Of a DNA stretch of 64,000 bases, positions 1 to 10,945 are shown in pieces. Below the pieces are notes generated by a model. The model saw only the letters and a program-made list of their open reading frames with translations. It was not told the DNA's origin and did no database searches. This DNA is from Channallabes apus (lineage: Eukaryota > Chordata > Actinopteri > Siluriformes > Clariidae). The DNA lies in NCBI GenBank assembly GCA_030522415.1, contig CM060107.1:550001-614000 (forward strand), given 5' to 3'. Position numbers and translations under genes: made by a program. How positions within the stretch are numbered: position 1 is the stretch's first letter; every line of letters starts with the position of its first letter.

Positions 1-79
1 TTTAAAAGTAGACACTTTAAGATATATAGATATATTTCTCATTTCAGTTAATTTTAGTGACGTCTTTCAAAAAGATTTT

Positions 80-605
80 CACGGAGACTGAGGTTTCATA
101 TATGTGCATATATCCTCATATACTGTATAAGTTTTTATGCATTTTTTTAAAGTTAGTTCTTAGTTAATCCCTTGATAATAGAAAATATAAGCTAGGCATC
201 ATGTATGACAGTTGCCAAAGTGAAATATGAGCTAAAATGACCAGATCCTGCCATACAGTAGGAGACATATCTTGTATGTACATACAGGGCTTATATGTGG
301 ATATAAAGAAGCAATACAGGAGACCTATATGGCCTGTATATGCACATATATGCACCTCAATGTTGCCTATATGTGGCATATATACGCATATATGCAGCAT
401 ATATATTATCAAATATATGCATATATACTGCATATAGGTTTCATATATGCGCAGATATCCTCATATAGGTGCGGTTATATGCGCATATATACTGCATATA
501 GGTTTCATATATGTGCATATATCCTCATATAGGTACGGTTATATGCGCATATATACTGCATATAGGTTTTATATATGCGCATATATCCTCATATAGGTTC
601 TTTCC
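80..605. repeat. AT-rich degenerate tandem repeat
   Basis: The stretch is built from imperfect units of about 70 bp, each containing a CATATAGGTTTCATATATG core followed by GCGCATATATCCTCATAT. The ORFs seen here on both strands are by-products of the repeat and I do not regard them as genes. Confidence 0.8.
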
Positions 606-1040
606 ATGTGGGTACTCTCTAACCCACACTCCGGAACAGAGGTGTGGAAAAGCACCATAAAGCTGGATGCCAACCATTGGAAAGGATAGGAGAGGAGGGA
701 AGGAGGAAGAGAGGGAAAAGAGAAGAAGAAAAAAAGAAGAAAAAAAAGGGGGAAAGGGGAGTTTATGACCAGATGGTGGCAGTAATGCAACATAATGGAT
801 GCCAACCGCCAGAAAACATTAAGAAGAAGAAACTGGGTCGAGCATTAATGTGAGTTCTGTTAAGTGGGTCTTTGTTCTGTTTGGTTATGTTCTGTTTTAG
901 TTTGTTTAATTATAGTTGGCCTTTTGGTTTCTGGAGCTTTAAGTTAAGTTTATATTCGTCTTAATTTAGTATGTCTCTGTGTCTCCTAGTAGGATTAGCC
1001 GCTAGGAGAATTAGCCTTTTGTGTTTACCCTCATGTTTGA
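606..1040. other. Non-coding stretch with a purine-rich tract
   Basis: I see no gene here. Positions about 684-758 are almost pure A/G on the + strand, a simple low-complexity tract. The remainder is T-rich unique-looking DNA leading into the minisatellite. Confidence 0.5.
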
Positions 1041-1495
1041 GTGTCCCCTAGCCTAGCCTTTGAGTGTCCCCTAGCCTAGCCTTTGAGTGTCCCCTAGCCT
1101 AGCCTTTGAGTGTCCCCTACCATAGCCTTTGAGTGTCCCCTAGCATAGCCTTTGAGTGTCCCCTAGCCTAGCCTTTGAGTGTCCCCTAGCCTAGCCTTTG
1201 AGTGTCACCTAGCCTAGCCTTTGAGTGTCCCCTAGCCTAGCCTTTGAGTGTCCCCTAGCCTAGCCTTTGAGTGTCCCCTAGCCTAGCCTTTGAGTGTCCC
1301 CTAGCCTAGCCTTTGAGTGTCCCCTAGCCTAGCCTTTGAGTGTCCCCTAGCCTAGCCTTTGAGTGTCCCCTAGCCTAGCCTTTGAGTGTCCCCTAGCCTA
1401 GCCTTTGAGTGTCCCCTAGCCTAGCCTTTGAGTGTCCCCTAGCCTAGCCTTTGAGTGTCCCCTAGCCTAGCCTTTGAGTGTCCCCTAGCCTAGCA
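1041..1495. repeat. 23-bp minisatellite, about 20 copies
   Basis: The unit GTGTCCCCTAGCCTAGCC plus TTTGA repeats head to tail about 20 times with only a few substitutions (for example CCATAG, GTCACC, GCATAG variants). The high identity suggests recent expansion. No conserved reading frame runs through it. Confidence 0.95.
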
Positions 1496-1699
1496 TTTGT
1501 GCCTCGGAGTCCCTAGCCCGTGTACTTCTGTGTCCTGCGTCCCTAGTGTTGTATGTTTAGCTATTAGGTAAGTTTAGCTATGTGCATGTCAGGCTAAAGA
1601 CATGCTTAGCTGGGGGTATGTGTAGCTGACGGCCAGGGTTAGCTCATAACCATGTTCAGCTAGTAGCCATGCCTAGTTGATTGCCATGTCTTTAGCCTG

Positions 1700-1905
1700 C
1701 GTCCCGTCTTGTCTCTAGTCCCGTCTCTTGTCTCCAGTCCTGCCTCGTGTCTCTCAGTCCTGCCTCGTGTCTCTCAGTCCTGCCTCGTGTCTCTCAGTCC
1801 TGCCTCGTGTGTCTCCAGTCCTACCTCGTGTCTCTCAGTCCTGCCTCGTGTCTCTAGTCATGTCTCTGGTTATGTCTCTAGTCTCCCCTTGTCTGTTAAT
1901 TAGTT
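1700..1905. repeat. 20-bp TCCTGCCTCGTGTCTCTCAG repeat
   Basis: About five to seven imperfect copies of a pyrimidine-rich 20-bp unit, with shorter GTCTCTAGTC variants on both sides. A 64-codon ORF through it only reflects the repeat. Confidence 0.75.
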
Positions 1906-2062
1906 GATTATTGGTTTTGTTTCTAGTATGCTCCAAAGTACAGCGAACTTCCTTTGTTCATGTTTGGTTTGTTTATTAAAAGACTTTGTTTACACATCAT
2001 CCCCCTCTGCGTCTGTGCCCCACCTGCAAGCCCACAATCCTACGTCTAATAGTTCAGGACAC

Positions 2063-2116
2063 TTAAATAATTCATTTGATTGTGTAAAGCTGCTTTGAGA
2101 CAATGTCAATTGTTAA
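2063..2116 (+). mobile_element. L2-like LINE 3'-tail-like segment
   Basis: This segment (TTGATTGTGTAAAGCTGC and the following AATGTCAATTGTTAAA) is nearly identical to the LINE tail at about 4020-4075. It sits directly upstream of the reverse transcriptase block, so LINE material lies next to or was rearranged into LINE material. Confidence 0.65.
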
Positions 2117-2136
2117 ATTGATTATTCTGCATGTTC

Positions 2137-3094
2137 TCTAGTGGAGTTTGGCGTTCCGCAGGGTTCAGTTTTAGGCCCACTGCTTTTTTCCCTTTACATG
2201 CTTCCTCTGGGCAACATAATCCGTAAGCATGGTATTAGTTTTCATTGTTATGCTGACGACACACAGCTATACGTCTCAACAAAACCTGATGAGAAAAACC
2301 ATCTTACTAAAGTTGAGCAATGTGTTCAGGACATAAGAAATTGGATGCTAATTAACTTCCTTCTGCTTAATCCGGATAAGACAGAAGTTCTAGTCATAGG
2401 ACCGCATACAGCTAGGAGTAAAATCTTAGATCACACCGTAACTTTACATGGCCTTTCTGTTCCGTCAAGTGCAACAGTAAAAGACCTCGGCGTGATCATA
2501 GATTCCAGCCTTTCATTTGAAGCTCATGTAGATAATATCACCAGGATAGCATTCTTTCACCTTAGAAATATCGCCAAAATAAGAAATATATTGTCGCTAA
2601 ACGATGCAGAAAAACTAGTTCATGCTTTTATCACTTCTAGGTTGGACTATTGTAATGCCTTACTGTCTGGTTGTTCAGTTAGGTGCATAAACAAGCTTCA
2701 GCTAGTCCAGAATGCAGCAGCGAGAGTCCTCACTAGAACCAGAAGATATGAGCACATCACCCCTATCCTATCTTCACTGCATTGGCTCCCTGTGAAATTT
2801 CGCATTGATTTTAAAATACTACTCTTGACATATAAGGCATTAAATGGTCTCGCGCCGCAGTATCTGAGCGAACTGCTAGTGTCTTACGATCCGCCACGCC
2901 TACTTCGGTCAAAGGATGCAGGCTGCTTATCAGTACCGCGTATTATGAAAACTACAGCTGGGGGCAGAGCTTTTTCTTACAAAGCCCCAAAATTATGGAA
3001 TAGTCTTCCAAATAGTGTTCGGGACTCAGACACAGTCTCAGTGTTTAAGTCTAGGCTCAAAACCTATTTATTTAACCAAGCATTTTATAAATAG
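2137..3094 (+). pseudogene. L2-like LINE ORF2, 3' half (reverse transcriptase and C-terminal domain)
   Basis: An open frame of 317 codons begins inside the reverse transcriptase. It contains the [13 protein letters not shown] motif and the catalytic YADDTQLY box, then the C-terminal region typical of fish L2/CR1-type LINEs ([41 protein letters not shown]). The endonuclease and the start of the RT are missing, so the copy is 5'-truncated even though the remaining frame is open to its stop. The family (L2-like rather than another CR1-group clade) is judged from motifs only. It cannot make a full ORF2 protein from this locus. Confidence 0.88.
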
Positions 3095-4153
3095 ATTTGC
3101 CATAAGGTAAAGGAGCAGATCTGGGGGACTCATGGACGTAGAGTATTATGGTGAACTGGTATGTTTAGATGCTGTCTTCCTCAGTCTCATTTGATCACTC
3201 AGGTTTGTTGACGGTGAGGTGATTGTTTGCTTTACATCTCAGGGAGCCCTCATGTTTGTGTTTCCTTCTGGCTCTCCCTTTTAGTTATGCTGTCATAGTT
3301 AGTCCTGCCGGAGTCCCTGCTTGCACTCTACAGTAAATATACATTCACATTAGACATTGTGACTGTGACCATACCTAATTGCAATCTCTCCTCCTCTTCT
3401 CTTCCTCCCCCTCTTTCTCTTTCCTCTCTCCCCCTGTCTCCCCCTTTCACTCTTTCTCTCTCTCTCTCTGTCGAGCTACACATGTGGTTCCTGAGCTGCC
3501 AGTGATCCAGACTCCCTCTGCCCTCCGGACCTGTCTGATCCATCCTGGTGCCCGGTTTCTGGTTGGAGGTCTCATCGCATGGATGCCCCGTGTGTCTCTT
3601 TAGGATGCGTCTGGTGTCTGGGGATGATTCTCTATACTTAGAAGATGGTTCTGGCCTCGACTGGTGTGGTCAGCTGTTTCATTGAGGACTTGACAATTCG
3701 ATAGTTCAGGACTGGAACTTTCTACAAGTCTATCTGAGTCTCGAATAACTACTGGACTCCATTTTACATCAAGTATTATAACATCAATTAACATCAACTA
3801 TTATAGCTGAACCTAACACTTAACACTGTATAAATGCAGATCATTTCCTGCTATCTGTTTCACCCAGATGAGGATGGGTTCCCTGTCGAGTCTGGTTCCT
3901 CTCAAGGTTTCTTCCTATTACCATCTCAGGGAGTTTTTCCTTGCCACTGTCGCCCTCGGGCTTGCTCGCCAGGGAATATCTGAACATTGATTCATACACA
4001 TTCACATTCCATACAAACTTAAATAATTCTTTTGATTGTGTAAAGCTGTTTTAAGACAATGTCAATTGTTAAAAGCGCTATACAAATAAAATTGAATTGA
4101 ATTGAATTGAATTGAATTGAAAAAAGCGCTATACAAATAAAATTGAATTGAAT
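3095..4153 (+). mobile_element. 3' UTR and tail of the L2-like LINE
   Basis: Non-coding DNA following the ORF2 stop. It includes a pyrimidine tract (about 3388-3470) and ends in the characteristic fish LINE tail: TTGATTGTGTAAAGCTG, GCGCTATACAAATAAAATTG, then iterated TTGAA 5-mers. The tail block AAAAGCGCTATACAAATAAA is partly duplicated at the end. Confidence 0.75.
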
Positions 4154-4444
4154 TATTTTTTTCATCTCAAATGTTTCAGAATTTGATTTAAGTAAATGTT
4201 ATATCAAATTATATGTTTTTACATCTATGTGAAACAGCTTATTTGTCACTGTTGGTGCTCTGGAGCAGCCAGAAGAACCCTGGAGGATTAAGGCTGTGGA
4301 CTATAGACTTTTGGAGACGCACTTAAGCAATGTTTCCCCTCACAATAACCACCAGCCTTTTACAGTATAGACACCTTCAAGCTTTTACCATCTCCAAGGA
4401 ACTCACAACAGCTCCATCCTCAGAAAGTCCCAGCAGACTGAATC

Positions 4445-4690
4445 ACAGGAGCAACAGGCTTTGGTGGCTCAAACAGATAATGCACTGGGTTAATAATTGG
4501 AAGGTGAGGCGTTCAATCCCCAGGGCTGCCACAGTTGATCCAGGCCCTTAACCCTATCTGGTCCAGGTTACGCTGTATCCTTGCTGTACCTAAGCTCTGA
4601 CCCTGGATTCCTAACTGGGATTTACTTTAAAAAAATCTTTTCATTTTGCTCACAAATTGACAAATAAGTGAATCTTGAATGTATTTTAGT
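4445..4690 (+). mobile_element. tRNA-derived SINE
   Basis: The 5' part has an A-box-like TGGCTCAAACAG and a B-box-like GCGTTCAATCC at tRNA-like spacing. The 3' part ends in CTAACTGGGATTTACTTT and CAAATTGACAAATAAGTGAA, a tail also seen around 32105-32165. The copy is diverged. Confidence 0.6.
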
Positions 4691-5200
4691 TTCTTTCCTC
4701 AGACACTGAGCTGAGCTGGATGTGCTGTAGAAACATCAACATGCTCTTTGGATTATCAGCAGAGCTGACTTACAGATTCACTAGAACACACACTTGATGT
4801 ATAGCAGTTTATTTAACTATATTATGACGGTGGGCTCCTCAGTGCAGGTGTTTCTCTCTCTCACACACACACACACACACACTGCACACATCATAGTATG
4901 GCTGATCTAAAGCCAGTGTCTTCATCACATGTGGCATATTCACCAAGAACTGCACTTATTCCTGCCTTAAAGTCTTTCATTAAAGAACTGTAGTTGAGAC
5001 GTGACTCCTGTCTCCTGTGTGTTCTGTCCGTGTGCCAGACCCGTTACAATATATCATACTATACTTGTCATTTATTATTTAATTCTCATGGGAAAATACT
5101 ACTAGTCTTTGAGGAGGTCTGGTGGCATTCAGTAAAAAATAAAAATCTGTAAAGTTTATCATTGCACATTATACAAGATACTGCTGTCTCTCAAGTAACT

Positions 5201-5240
<40 letters not shown>

Positions 5241-5403
5241 GGAGGAATAGATTGAAAAAGGCGTGATTTGTGCTTTACCAATCCCTGAAGCTCCTGAGCT
5301 CCTCTCTAGATCAAAGGGCAGAGAGGTCTGAGGTACAGAGCTCCAGCCAGATCGCATTTCTCATCAGAGTGTTCAGTGTCTCGACATATCCCTGTTTAAA
5401 AAC
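4691..5403. other. Intergenic and 5' flank of GST copy A
   Basis: Contains short (AC)n at 4863-4881 and (TC)n at about 5205-5238. Positions 5240-5400 align by eye with the 5' flank of GST copy B (GGAGGAATAGATTGAAAAAG against GGAGGAGGAGATTAGAAGGG), but the TGACTCAGCA site and the TTATAAAG box present in copy B are not recognisable here. Confidence 0.5.
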
Positions 5404-5571
5404 ATGGCCAAAAACATGATGTTATACTGGGGCTCGGGATCTCCTCCGTGCTGGAAAGTTCAGGTCGCTCTGGAGGAGAAGAACCTGCAGGGTTATCACA
5501 ACAAACAACTGTGTTTTGAGAAAGAAGAGCACAAGTGTGAGGAGGTGATGAAGCTGAACCCAAGAGGACAG
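5404..5571 (+). CDS. gstr: GST copy A exon 1
   Basis: 56 codons from the ATG to LNPRGQ, phase 0, followed by donor GTAAAA. Holds the N-terminal glutathione-binding strand and helix. Confidence 0.9.
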
Positions 5572-6061
5572 GTAAAAATGTCTCACACTGAAAGCTCATG
5601 ATTTCATCTGCATTCATCCTGACTGCTCCTACACAGCACTCTAACTAACAACACCTACGGTATGTATACATGTGTTTGTTTGTTTGTTTGTTTGTTTAGC
5701 TCCCCACCTTTAAACACGGGGACATGGTGGTGAATGAATCCTTTGCTATCTGCATGTACCTGGAGGTAAGGACAATGGAGTCACCAGTGCATTTCAGGGT
5801 TGCCAGGTGACAGGTGATGTCAGAGACTCATTTGCATAATACTCTTTGTACTCTTAACCAAAGTGACTCTGAGGGTCTTTGTCAAGGCTCAAGGTCATTC
5901 TCAAGGTGATTCTCAGCTGTGTCAGTTGTCAATGCTGAGATTTGAACTCATGACCTTCTAATGAGTCATCCTTACCCACTGAACTACTATTGATTTCAGA
6001 ACTATATTATTTTTCTGTCATATCACCCAGCTCTACTGTATATTTATTGTATTAAACAGGC

Positions 6062-6105
<44 letters not shown>

Positions 6106-9100
6106 ACCGGTTTAAGTCCCAGGGGACCCAGCTGATCCCAGATGATGTGAAGGAGCAGGCGCTTGTGTTGCAGCGTGCGTTTGAGACTAACACACTGCAG
6201 CAGAAGATGTGTACGTACACCAAGACAAAACAGTACAATAGAACATGATGCAACTCAATTCCATACAATACAGGACAGGACAGGACATACAGGACAGTAT
6301 TGTGATGATCCTGGTTAATAAGGACGAACTGGATGAAACAAAAAGCTGACATAAAGGAAGGGATTAATGATTGTTCATTCAATAAAGTTAATACATGAAA
6401 GAGGGCAAAGGCACTGAGACCAAAGTAGAGACCTGCGTGGGACGGATTTTTCCGTCCCGCTCCTGCAAGATTCAGTCCTGCTCACACCCGCTCCCGCAAA
6501 AATATATATTATTCTCTCCCGCCTGCAGTATTCAAGTTTTGTCCTGCAGGTAAACATATAAGTAGTTTTATTTTTACTGCTTCTTCCCGCTACTCTGTTA
6601 TTTGTTTCAATTGCTTCCCTTTTGAGTATATGAAAAAGAGAAACGGAAAATAAATATGTTTCATTTTATTAGATTTTTATTAGATGGAATGATGAACATG
6701 GACACGAACGAGGAGCTTTTCAGAACATAAAAATACACACAGAACTGTTATATTTAGAACAATATTTAGCTAAATAAATAAAAAATAAACTGAAGTAACT
6801 AAAAAAATGTAAGCCTACTTAATGTGTCCATGCAGAAAGAGCATGTCATTCACTGATGAGGGCTTCAGATTAATGCGTCTCTGCTCGAGTATGCGACCAC
6901 AAAAACTGAAAACTCTCTCCGATGGTGCACTGGAAGCTGGAATACACGGAGTGTTAATTTGCTCAATCTCGGAAATTCTTGACATCGTCTTTTTCACCAC
7001 TGGAGGACATCCCTGATCCATCCAATTTGACCTTTAAATAACCCGCTATTTCGGAATCGATTGACATGTCGCTGTCCATGGTATCAACTGCATCCTCCCA
7101 TTCCGCAAAGACATAAAAAGCTGACTTTTTAGCTGGTGGCGGTAGGTTTTCTTCTCTGTTTTCATTAAACCCCAACTCACCAACTAGAACTTTGACTGCA
7201 CGTATCACAGCTTGTCTTTCATTATCGTCCATCATCTTTAACTGACGCAGTTTGGGAGTGAGGAATGTTGCTATCTTGTAAAGCATGTGAATTCCATTTG
7301 GTGCCAAACTTTTCGGCGACATTAGTTTGTCCAGACGTTGCACACAAGTTGATGCAATGTCAGTGAGAATGCAGTCACTCATTGCTTCCTCGCAGTGGTT
7401 TCTTAGTTTTACGGACCACGGCAGAACTACAGACGCAATCAAGGCGTTCTCACTCAAGTATTGTCTGACTCCAAGTCATTGGTTGCGTCTTTGAATGGCT
7501 TCAAAAATGTCACCAAGATTATTTTTGCTGATGCACGCTACTTTGTTTTCCAACAGGATTGTTGCAATGTCATCATACTGTTGAAACACGGAATTTAGCA
7601 TTTCGAAATGTGAATTCCATCTTGTTTCCCCTGACTGCTTTAGTGACTTACTTAGCTTCACCTGCAGGCCAGAATGTTTAAAGTAGGCGACCAGTTTTTT
7701 CACGTCTTTCAGAAGGTGGCCAACTTCAGGTGCTTTGTCCATCACAGTGGACGAGAATGCATGTTGAGTTTGTGAGCGCTACAGTTCAGTCTTGTGAAAC
7801 CGCTTAGAGCTGTGATCATGTTTGCTCTTCCGTCACTGACAAGTTTCTTTGCTTGAGAGCTATCTATTCCAAATACTCTGATATTTTGAAATAGTAAAGC
7901 TCGAATATTTTCGCCGGTTTTTGTAACGCCTGCATCAAATGGTGTTGCAAAAAGCACCTTTGCCACCAAGTCATAATTTGCATCTATGTAATGTACAGTA
8001 TTGTGGCTGATAGGAAAGAGGTCTTTTGATAGTTTTCGGTCCAGATGTCAGTTGTCACTGCGCAACCGTATTTCACAATTGTATCGGTCATGTCAGTGAC
8101 TACAGCTCTTCTTAGGGTTTGTGCCCTTTCACTCAGATTTCGTGACAATGTCGTTGGATGTGGCAAAATTTCCTTCACATTGAATTTTCCAATCTTGGCT
8201 GCTGTGTCAACGAGGTGCTGCGCTATTTTAAAGAAACCCTGGCCAGAGACGGTGTCATAAGGTCTTAAGTCGTCACAAACAAAGTCAACGCATTTTTCTG
8301 TTGTTTCATCTTTTACTGAACTTGACACTTTCGACTTACTTGCCGTAAACAACAGGAAAGTTTGGCCTCTCAAAACTGTGCATACATGACGCTTCAGACC
8401 TGAAGTTCCAGACTTGTGCCCGCTGTATGTCTGTATTTTTCTGCATTTGTCGCAGTTCACAAAAGGAAGGTTCTTTCCATTGCTGGCGCATACTATCGAA
8501 AAAACATATAATCCAAATATCAGATTTTTCTTTGTTTGGCTTTGTAGTTTAATATGTTCCTTTCTTTAATAATGAACTAATATCTGTAATACTCAGTGTT
8601 CCACCTGTGTCATGCTCTTCAGACTTTTTGCCTTGGTGTCGGCCTAAAGCCTATAGTTCTGCCCATGAACCACGCTAGAATTAGCTTCCGACCTTGCACC
8701 TGTAAATTGTTTTTATTTTTATTTAGTCGTTCTTGTTGCTTTTGTGCATTAGATAAATAATGTAGTATTTGTTTTCAATCAATTAATTTTAAGATAATTC
8801 CATTTTGCGGGAGTCCCGTGATTAATTTTATTCTCCCGCAACCCGCACATACATGAGGACCTTCCCGCCCGCACCCGCATTCACACATCAAACCTTGTCC
8901 CGTGCCGCACTCCGTGCGCTGGGTCCCGCGGTACTCCCGCAGTTGTGCAGGTCCCTAGACCAAAGTTCACCAAAATCTCCTGATTCAAAGAAGAGTTAAT
9001 TCAACACTGACTCTCAGCTTCCGGAGCTGCCAGGAAATGGGCTCATATAAACTGGAAAAGGAAATGAAAATACACAGACAGAGAGCAGGGAGACAGGCTT

Positions 9101-9763
9101 TTGGATTGGACTGAAAGTATAGATGAAAATACCAGTGCAATTGAGGGAGACAAAGGACAGAAAACAGAGTTCCTGATGTAATGATCCATGGTGCAGGGAG
9201 AAGTTCAGAGTTTCCATCTACAGTGTTTCTAATAGAATAATAGATCCATGAAGAGAGGACACCTTGTTGAGATCTGACATTTAAGCGAGTTGTAGATTTC
9301 TGATGAAACAACTCCAATTAGGGAAAGCTCAGTCTCGAAATCCATGCCAGCAGAAGAGACGTTTGGTCCTCTCGAGCAAGTGCATATATCTGGTTGTCAG
9401 GTGATGACCTTTGCAACAAAATGGCCCCCAGTCCTGAATCAGAGACATCCGCTGCCACCACAAACTGAAGCTTAAGGAGTCTGGAGGAATAAGGACGGGT
9501 GCTGGTGGGAAGAGGTGCTTGAGGTCAGAGAAGGATTTCTGGACCTGGTAGAAGTTAGTAATGATGGTGCCTGCTAGAGAAATGTTTAATGAACTATTGG
9601 TAAATTATCATGAACGCTGAGAAAAGTTCTTGTCTGGAAGATGGGCCAGGTCAGTAGATTCTTTTAGTTTGTCAGGGTCCGTTTCTATTCTGGACGGGGA
9701 CACGATGAATTTGCCTTACATGAAGACAAAACGATTAAGAAAGTCCCTTATAACATCATCATT

Positions 9764-9808
<45 letters not shown>

Positions 9809-9972
9809 TGCGTGACGCTGATGGCTCAGATGAGGTTCTGTTGTACAATTACTCTTACTTTGTCCCTGAAACTGAGAGACACGAATCAGCATTGACAAGA
9901 AACAAAGAGAACTTGAAGACTGAACTCGCACTGTGGGAGGGTTACCTAGAGAAGGTATGGTTATAAACACAG

Positions 9973-10012
<40 letters not shown>

Positions 10013-10329
10013 TGACGTTGTGTCTCTCTGTAGATGGGTAAAGGATCGTTCCTGGCTGGGACTCACTTCTCCTTGGCTGATGTCGTTTTCTTCCCAATCC
10101 TTGCTTTCCTCCCTCGATTTGGGTAAGTGTGTGTGTGTGTGTGTGTGTGTACTGTATCACTCTGTTGGTGTGTGATGTGTTTCTGCTGGCGTGCAGGTTG
10201 AGTAAGGAGCGCTACCCGAACCTGATGGCGTATTACGAGATGGTGAAGGAGCGTCCGAGTGTTAAGTCCTCGTGGCCTCCTCACTGGGTGAAGAAGCCTA
10301 CAGGAGGGGACACGCTCAAGGACCTGTGA
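5404..10329 (+). CDS. gstr: Glutathione S-transferase rho-class, copy A (6 exons)
   Basis: A cytosolic GST expected to conjugate glutathione to electrophilic substrates. CDS exons are 5404-5571, 5700-5765, 6105-6210, 9830-9954, 10034-10122 and 10197-10329; all introns are GT-AG, the phases agree, and the total is 687 nt (228 residues), a normal GST length. The thioredoxin-like N-terminal domain begins MAKNMMLYWGSGSPPCWK and carries the VNESFAICMYLE segment whose Glu-Ser pair binds the glutathione gamma-glutamyl group. The helical C-terminal domain runs from about residue 85 and ends WPPHWVKKPTGGDTLKDL. The start is the ATG giving this conserved N-terminus. Assignment to the rho class rests on overall likeness to fish gstr. 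Intron 3 (3.6 kb) has been invaded by a hAT transposon and a gypsy fragment. Exons 4-6 are nearly identical to copy B, while exon 1 is diverged. The promoter appears weaker than that of copy B. Confidence 0.92.
5700..5765 (+). CDS. gstr: GST copy A exon 2
   Basis: 22 codons, LPTFKHGDMVVNESF onward, phase 0 to 0. Acceptor TTTGTTTAG, donor GTAAGG. Contains the conserved cis-proline (LPTF) and the NES glutathione-site motif. Confidence 0.9.
5855..5993 (-). mobile_element. tRNA-derived SINE in GST copy A intron 2
   Basis: On the minus strand the copy starts GTAGTTCAGTGGGTAAGGAT (A-box-like) and has GAGTTCAAATCTCAG (B box) at tRNA-like spacing, followed by a tRNA-unrelated body. The good A and B boxes make the call fairly firm; the family is not identified. 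Confidence 0.7.
6105..6210 (+). CDS. gstr: GST copy A exon 3
   Basis: 35 codons plus one base (phase 0 in, 1 out), encoding NRFKSQGTQLIPDD onward. The acceptor is a (GT)n tract ending directly in TAG, with no ordinary pyrimidine tract. Donor is GTACGT. Confidence 0.88.
6418..6425. repeat. Left target-site duplication of the hAT element
   Basis: GACCAAAG, repeated exactly at 8958-8965 on the other side of the element; 8 bp is the hAT-type duplication length. Confidence 0.9.
6426..8957 (-). mobile_element. hAT-superfamily DNA transposon, 2,532 bp, in GST copy A intron 3
   Basis: Termini are TAGAGACCTGCGTGGGAC at the left and the reverse complement of TAGGGACCTGCACAACTG at the right, flanked by a perfect 8-bp target duplication. 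Both ends carry clusters of CCCGC-type subterminal repeats, as in many hAT elements. The transposase reads on the minus strand, opposite to the host gene, and is broken. The whole element lies within the intron and would be removed by splicing. Confidence 0.92.
6815..8460 (-). pseudogene. hAT transposase, frameshifted
   Basis: Fragments in order on the minus strand: 8460-7984 (BED-type zinc finger with CDKC and the SGLKRHVC half, then the hAT dimerisation-like region and TTDIWTENYQKTSF), 7969-7742 (includes GRANMITALSGF and CSAHKLN), 7745-7476, 7457-6963, and 7021-6815 (hAT C-terminal dimerisation domain with SAPSERVFSFCGRIL). Every junction needs a change of frame, so at least four frameshifts separate it from a working protein. 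The order and content match a single ancestral transposase of about 550-600 residues. Confidence 0.9.
8958..8965. repeat. Right target-site duplication of the hAT element
   Basis: GACCAAAG, identical to 6418-6425. Confidence 0.9.
8966..9320. other. Unassigned intron DNA
   Basis: A minus-strand ORF of 110 codons (9317-8985) runs through here, but I recognise no domain and its composition is not convincing as protein. The segment continues from the DNA left of the hAT insertion (6260-6417). Confidence 0.4.
9330..9765 (-). mobile_element. Ty3/gypsy retrotransposon fragment (RT and RNase H remnants)
   Basis: On the minus strand, NDDVIRDFLNRFVFM at about 9764-9717 resembles the segment just before the catalytic box of gypsy reverse transcriptases. 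Around 9470-9380, FVVAADVSDSGLGAILLQ resembles the start of the gypsy RNase H domain. Between them the frame is broken and the catalytic box is not intact. No LTR is seen, so this is a short decayed remnant. Confidence 0.7.
9830..9954 (+). CDS. gstr: GST copy A exon 4
   Basis: Phase 1 in, 0 out. Completes the Tyr codon after KM and encodes YEVLLYNYSYFVPETER up to LWEGYLEK. Acceptor GATGGCTCAG, donor GTATGG. It is two codons longer than the copy B exon (LLYNYSYF against MFYTHF). The length differs by a multiple of three, so the frame is kept. Confidence 0.88.
10034..10122 (+). CDS. gstr: GST copy A exon 5
   Basis: 29 codons plus two bases, MGKGSFLAGTHFSLADVVFF onward, phase 0 to 2. It differs from copy B at one silent site only. 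The LADVVFFP segment is the conserved N-capping region of the GST C-terminal domain. Confidence 0.92.
10197..10329 (+). CDS. gstr: GST copy A exon 6, terminal
   Basis: Phase 2 in; ends at TGA 10327-10329 after GGDTLKDL. It differs from copy B at only a few bases (NLMAYY against NLTAYY, WVKKP against WVEKP). Confidence 0.92.
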
Positions 10330-10529
10330 GGAGACACCGGGAGGGGAATTGGATCTCACACCTTCACTTTTATCTGTACAATTACATCTTTAATCCAGGT
10401 TAAGTAAATGTCTAATCCGATCACATGTGCATGAGGTGAGATTTTGTCCCTGCTGGGTTGTAATGTTCCCCACCTGCCACACCTCACTTCATCCCCAGTG
10501 TTTCACAATCAACATTTCAACATTTAACT

Positions 10530-10535
10530 AATAAA
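10530..10535 (+). terminator. Polyadenylation signal of GST copy A
   Basis: AATAAA, 201 bases after the stop codon, in the context ACATTTAACTAATAAAGATG, which also occurs 3' of copy B. Confidence 0.75.
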
Positions 10536-10789
10536 GATGAAAAGACGTTGCTTGTGTGTGAAGTCTGCTTCTTTAGAGTTGCGATGCACCTACAGGGCTG
10601 ATGTTATAGCATTTTATAAAAGGTGTACTGAAGACAAACACTGACAATTATCACTCAAATAAACTCTTTATGCCACTTCTTACCACTTTCTATGGTTTCC
10701 TTGGGAACTTCCCTTGATAAACTTCACCGTTCTGTGACGTCATCAGCATCATAGTGATCACAATTATAGTCCATTTCTCTGAAGGCCTC

Positions 10790-10945
10790 ATCTGGTCTCT
10801 GAACTCTTCTATCCTAATAAGGAAGGCACATCAGCACCTGTACTTCCTGAGAAGACTTTAAAAAAACAACAACCTGTGTTCCAGGTGCTTGTTCAGTCCC
10901 TTGTTATTTCAAGACTGGACTACTGCAACTCACCCCTGGCAGGTC
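10790..10945 (+). mobile_element. Short LINE reverse transcriptase remnant
   Basis: Conceptual + strand reading gives QHLYFLRRL and, further on, VISRLDYCNSPLAGLK, motifs of the C-terminal part of fish L2/CR1-type ORF2. Frames are broken; it is a fragment abutting the oppositely oriented LINE at 10950-12785. Confidence 0.65.
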
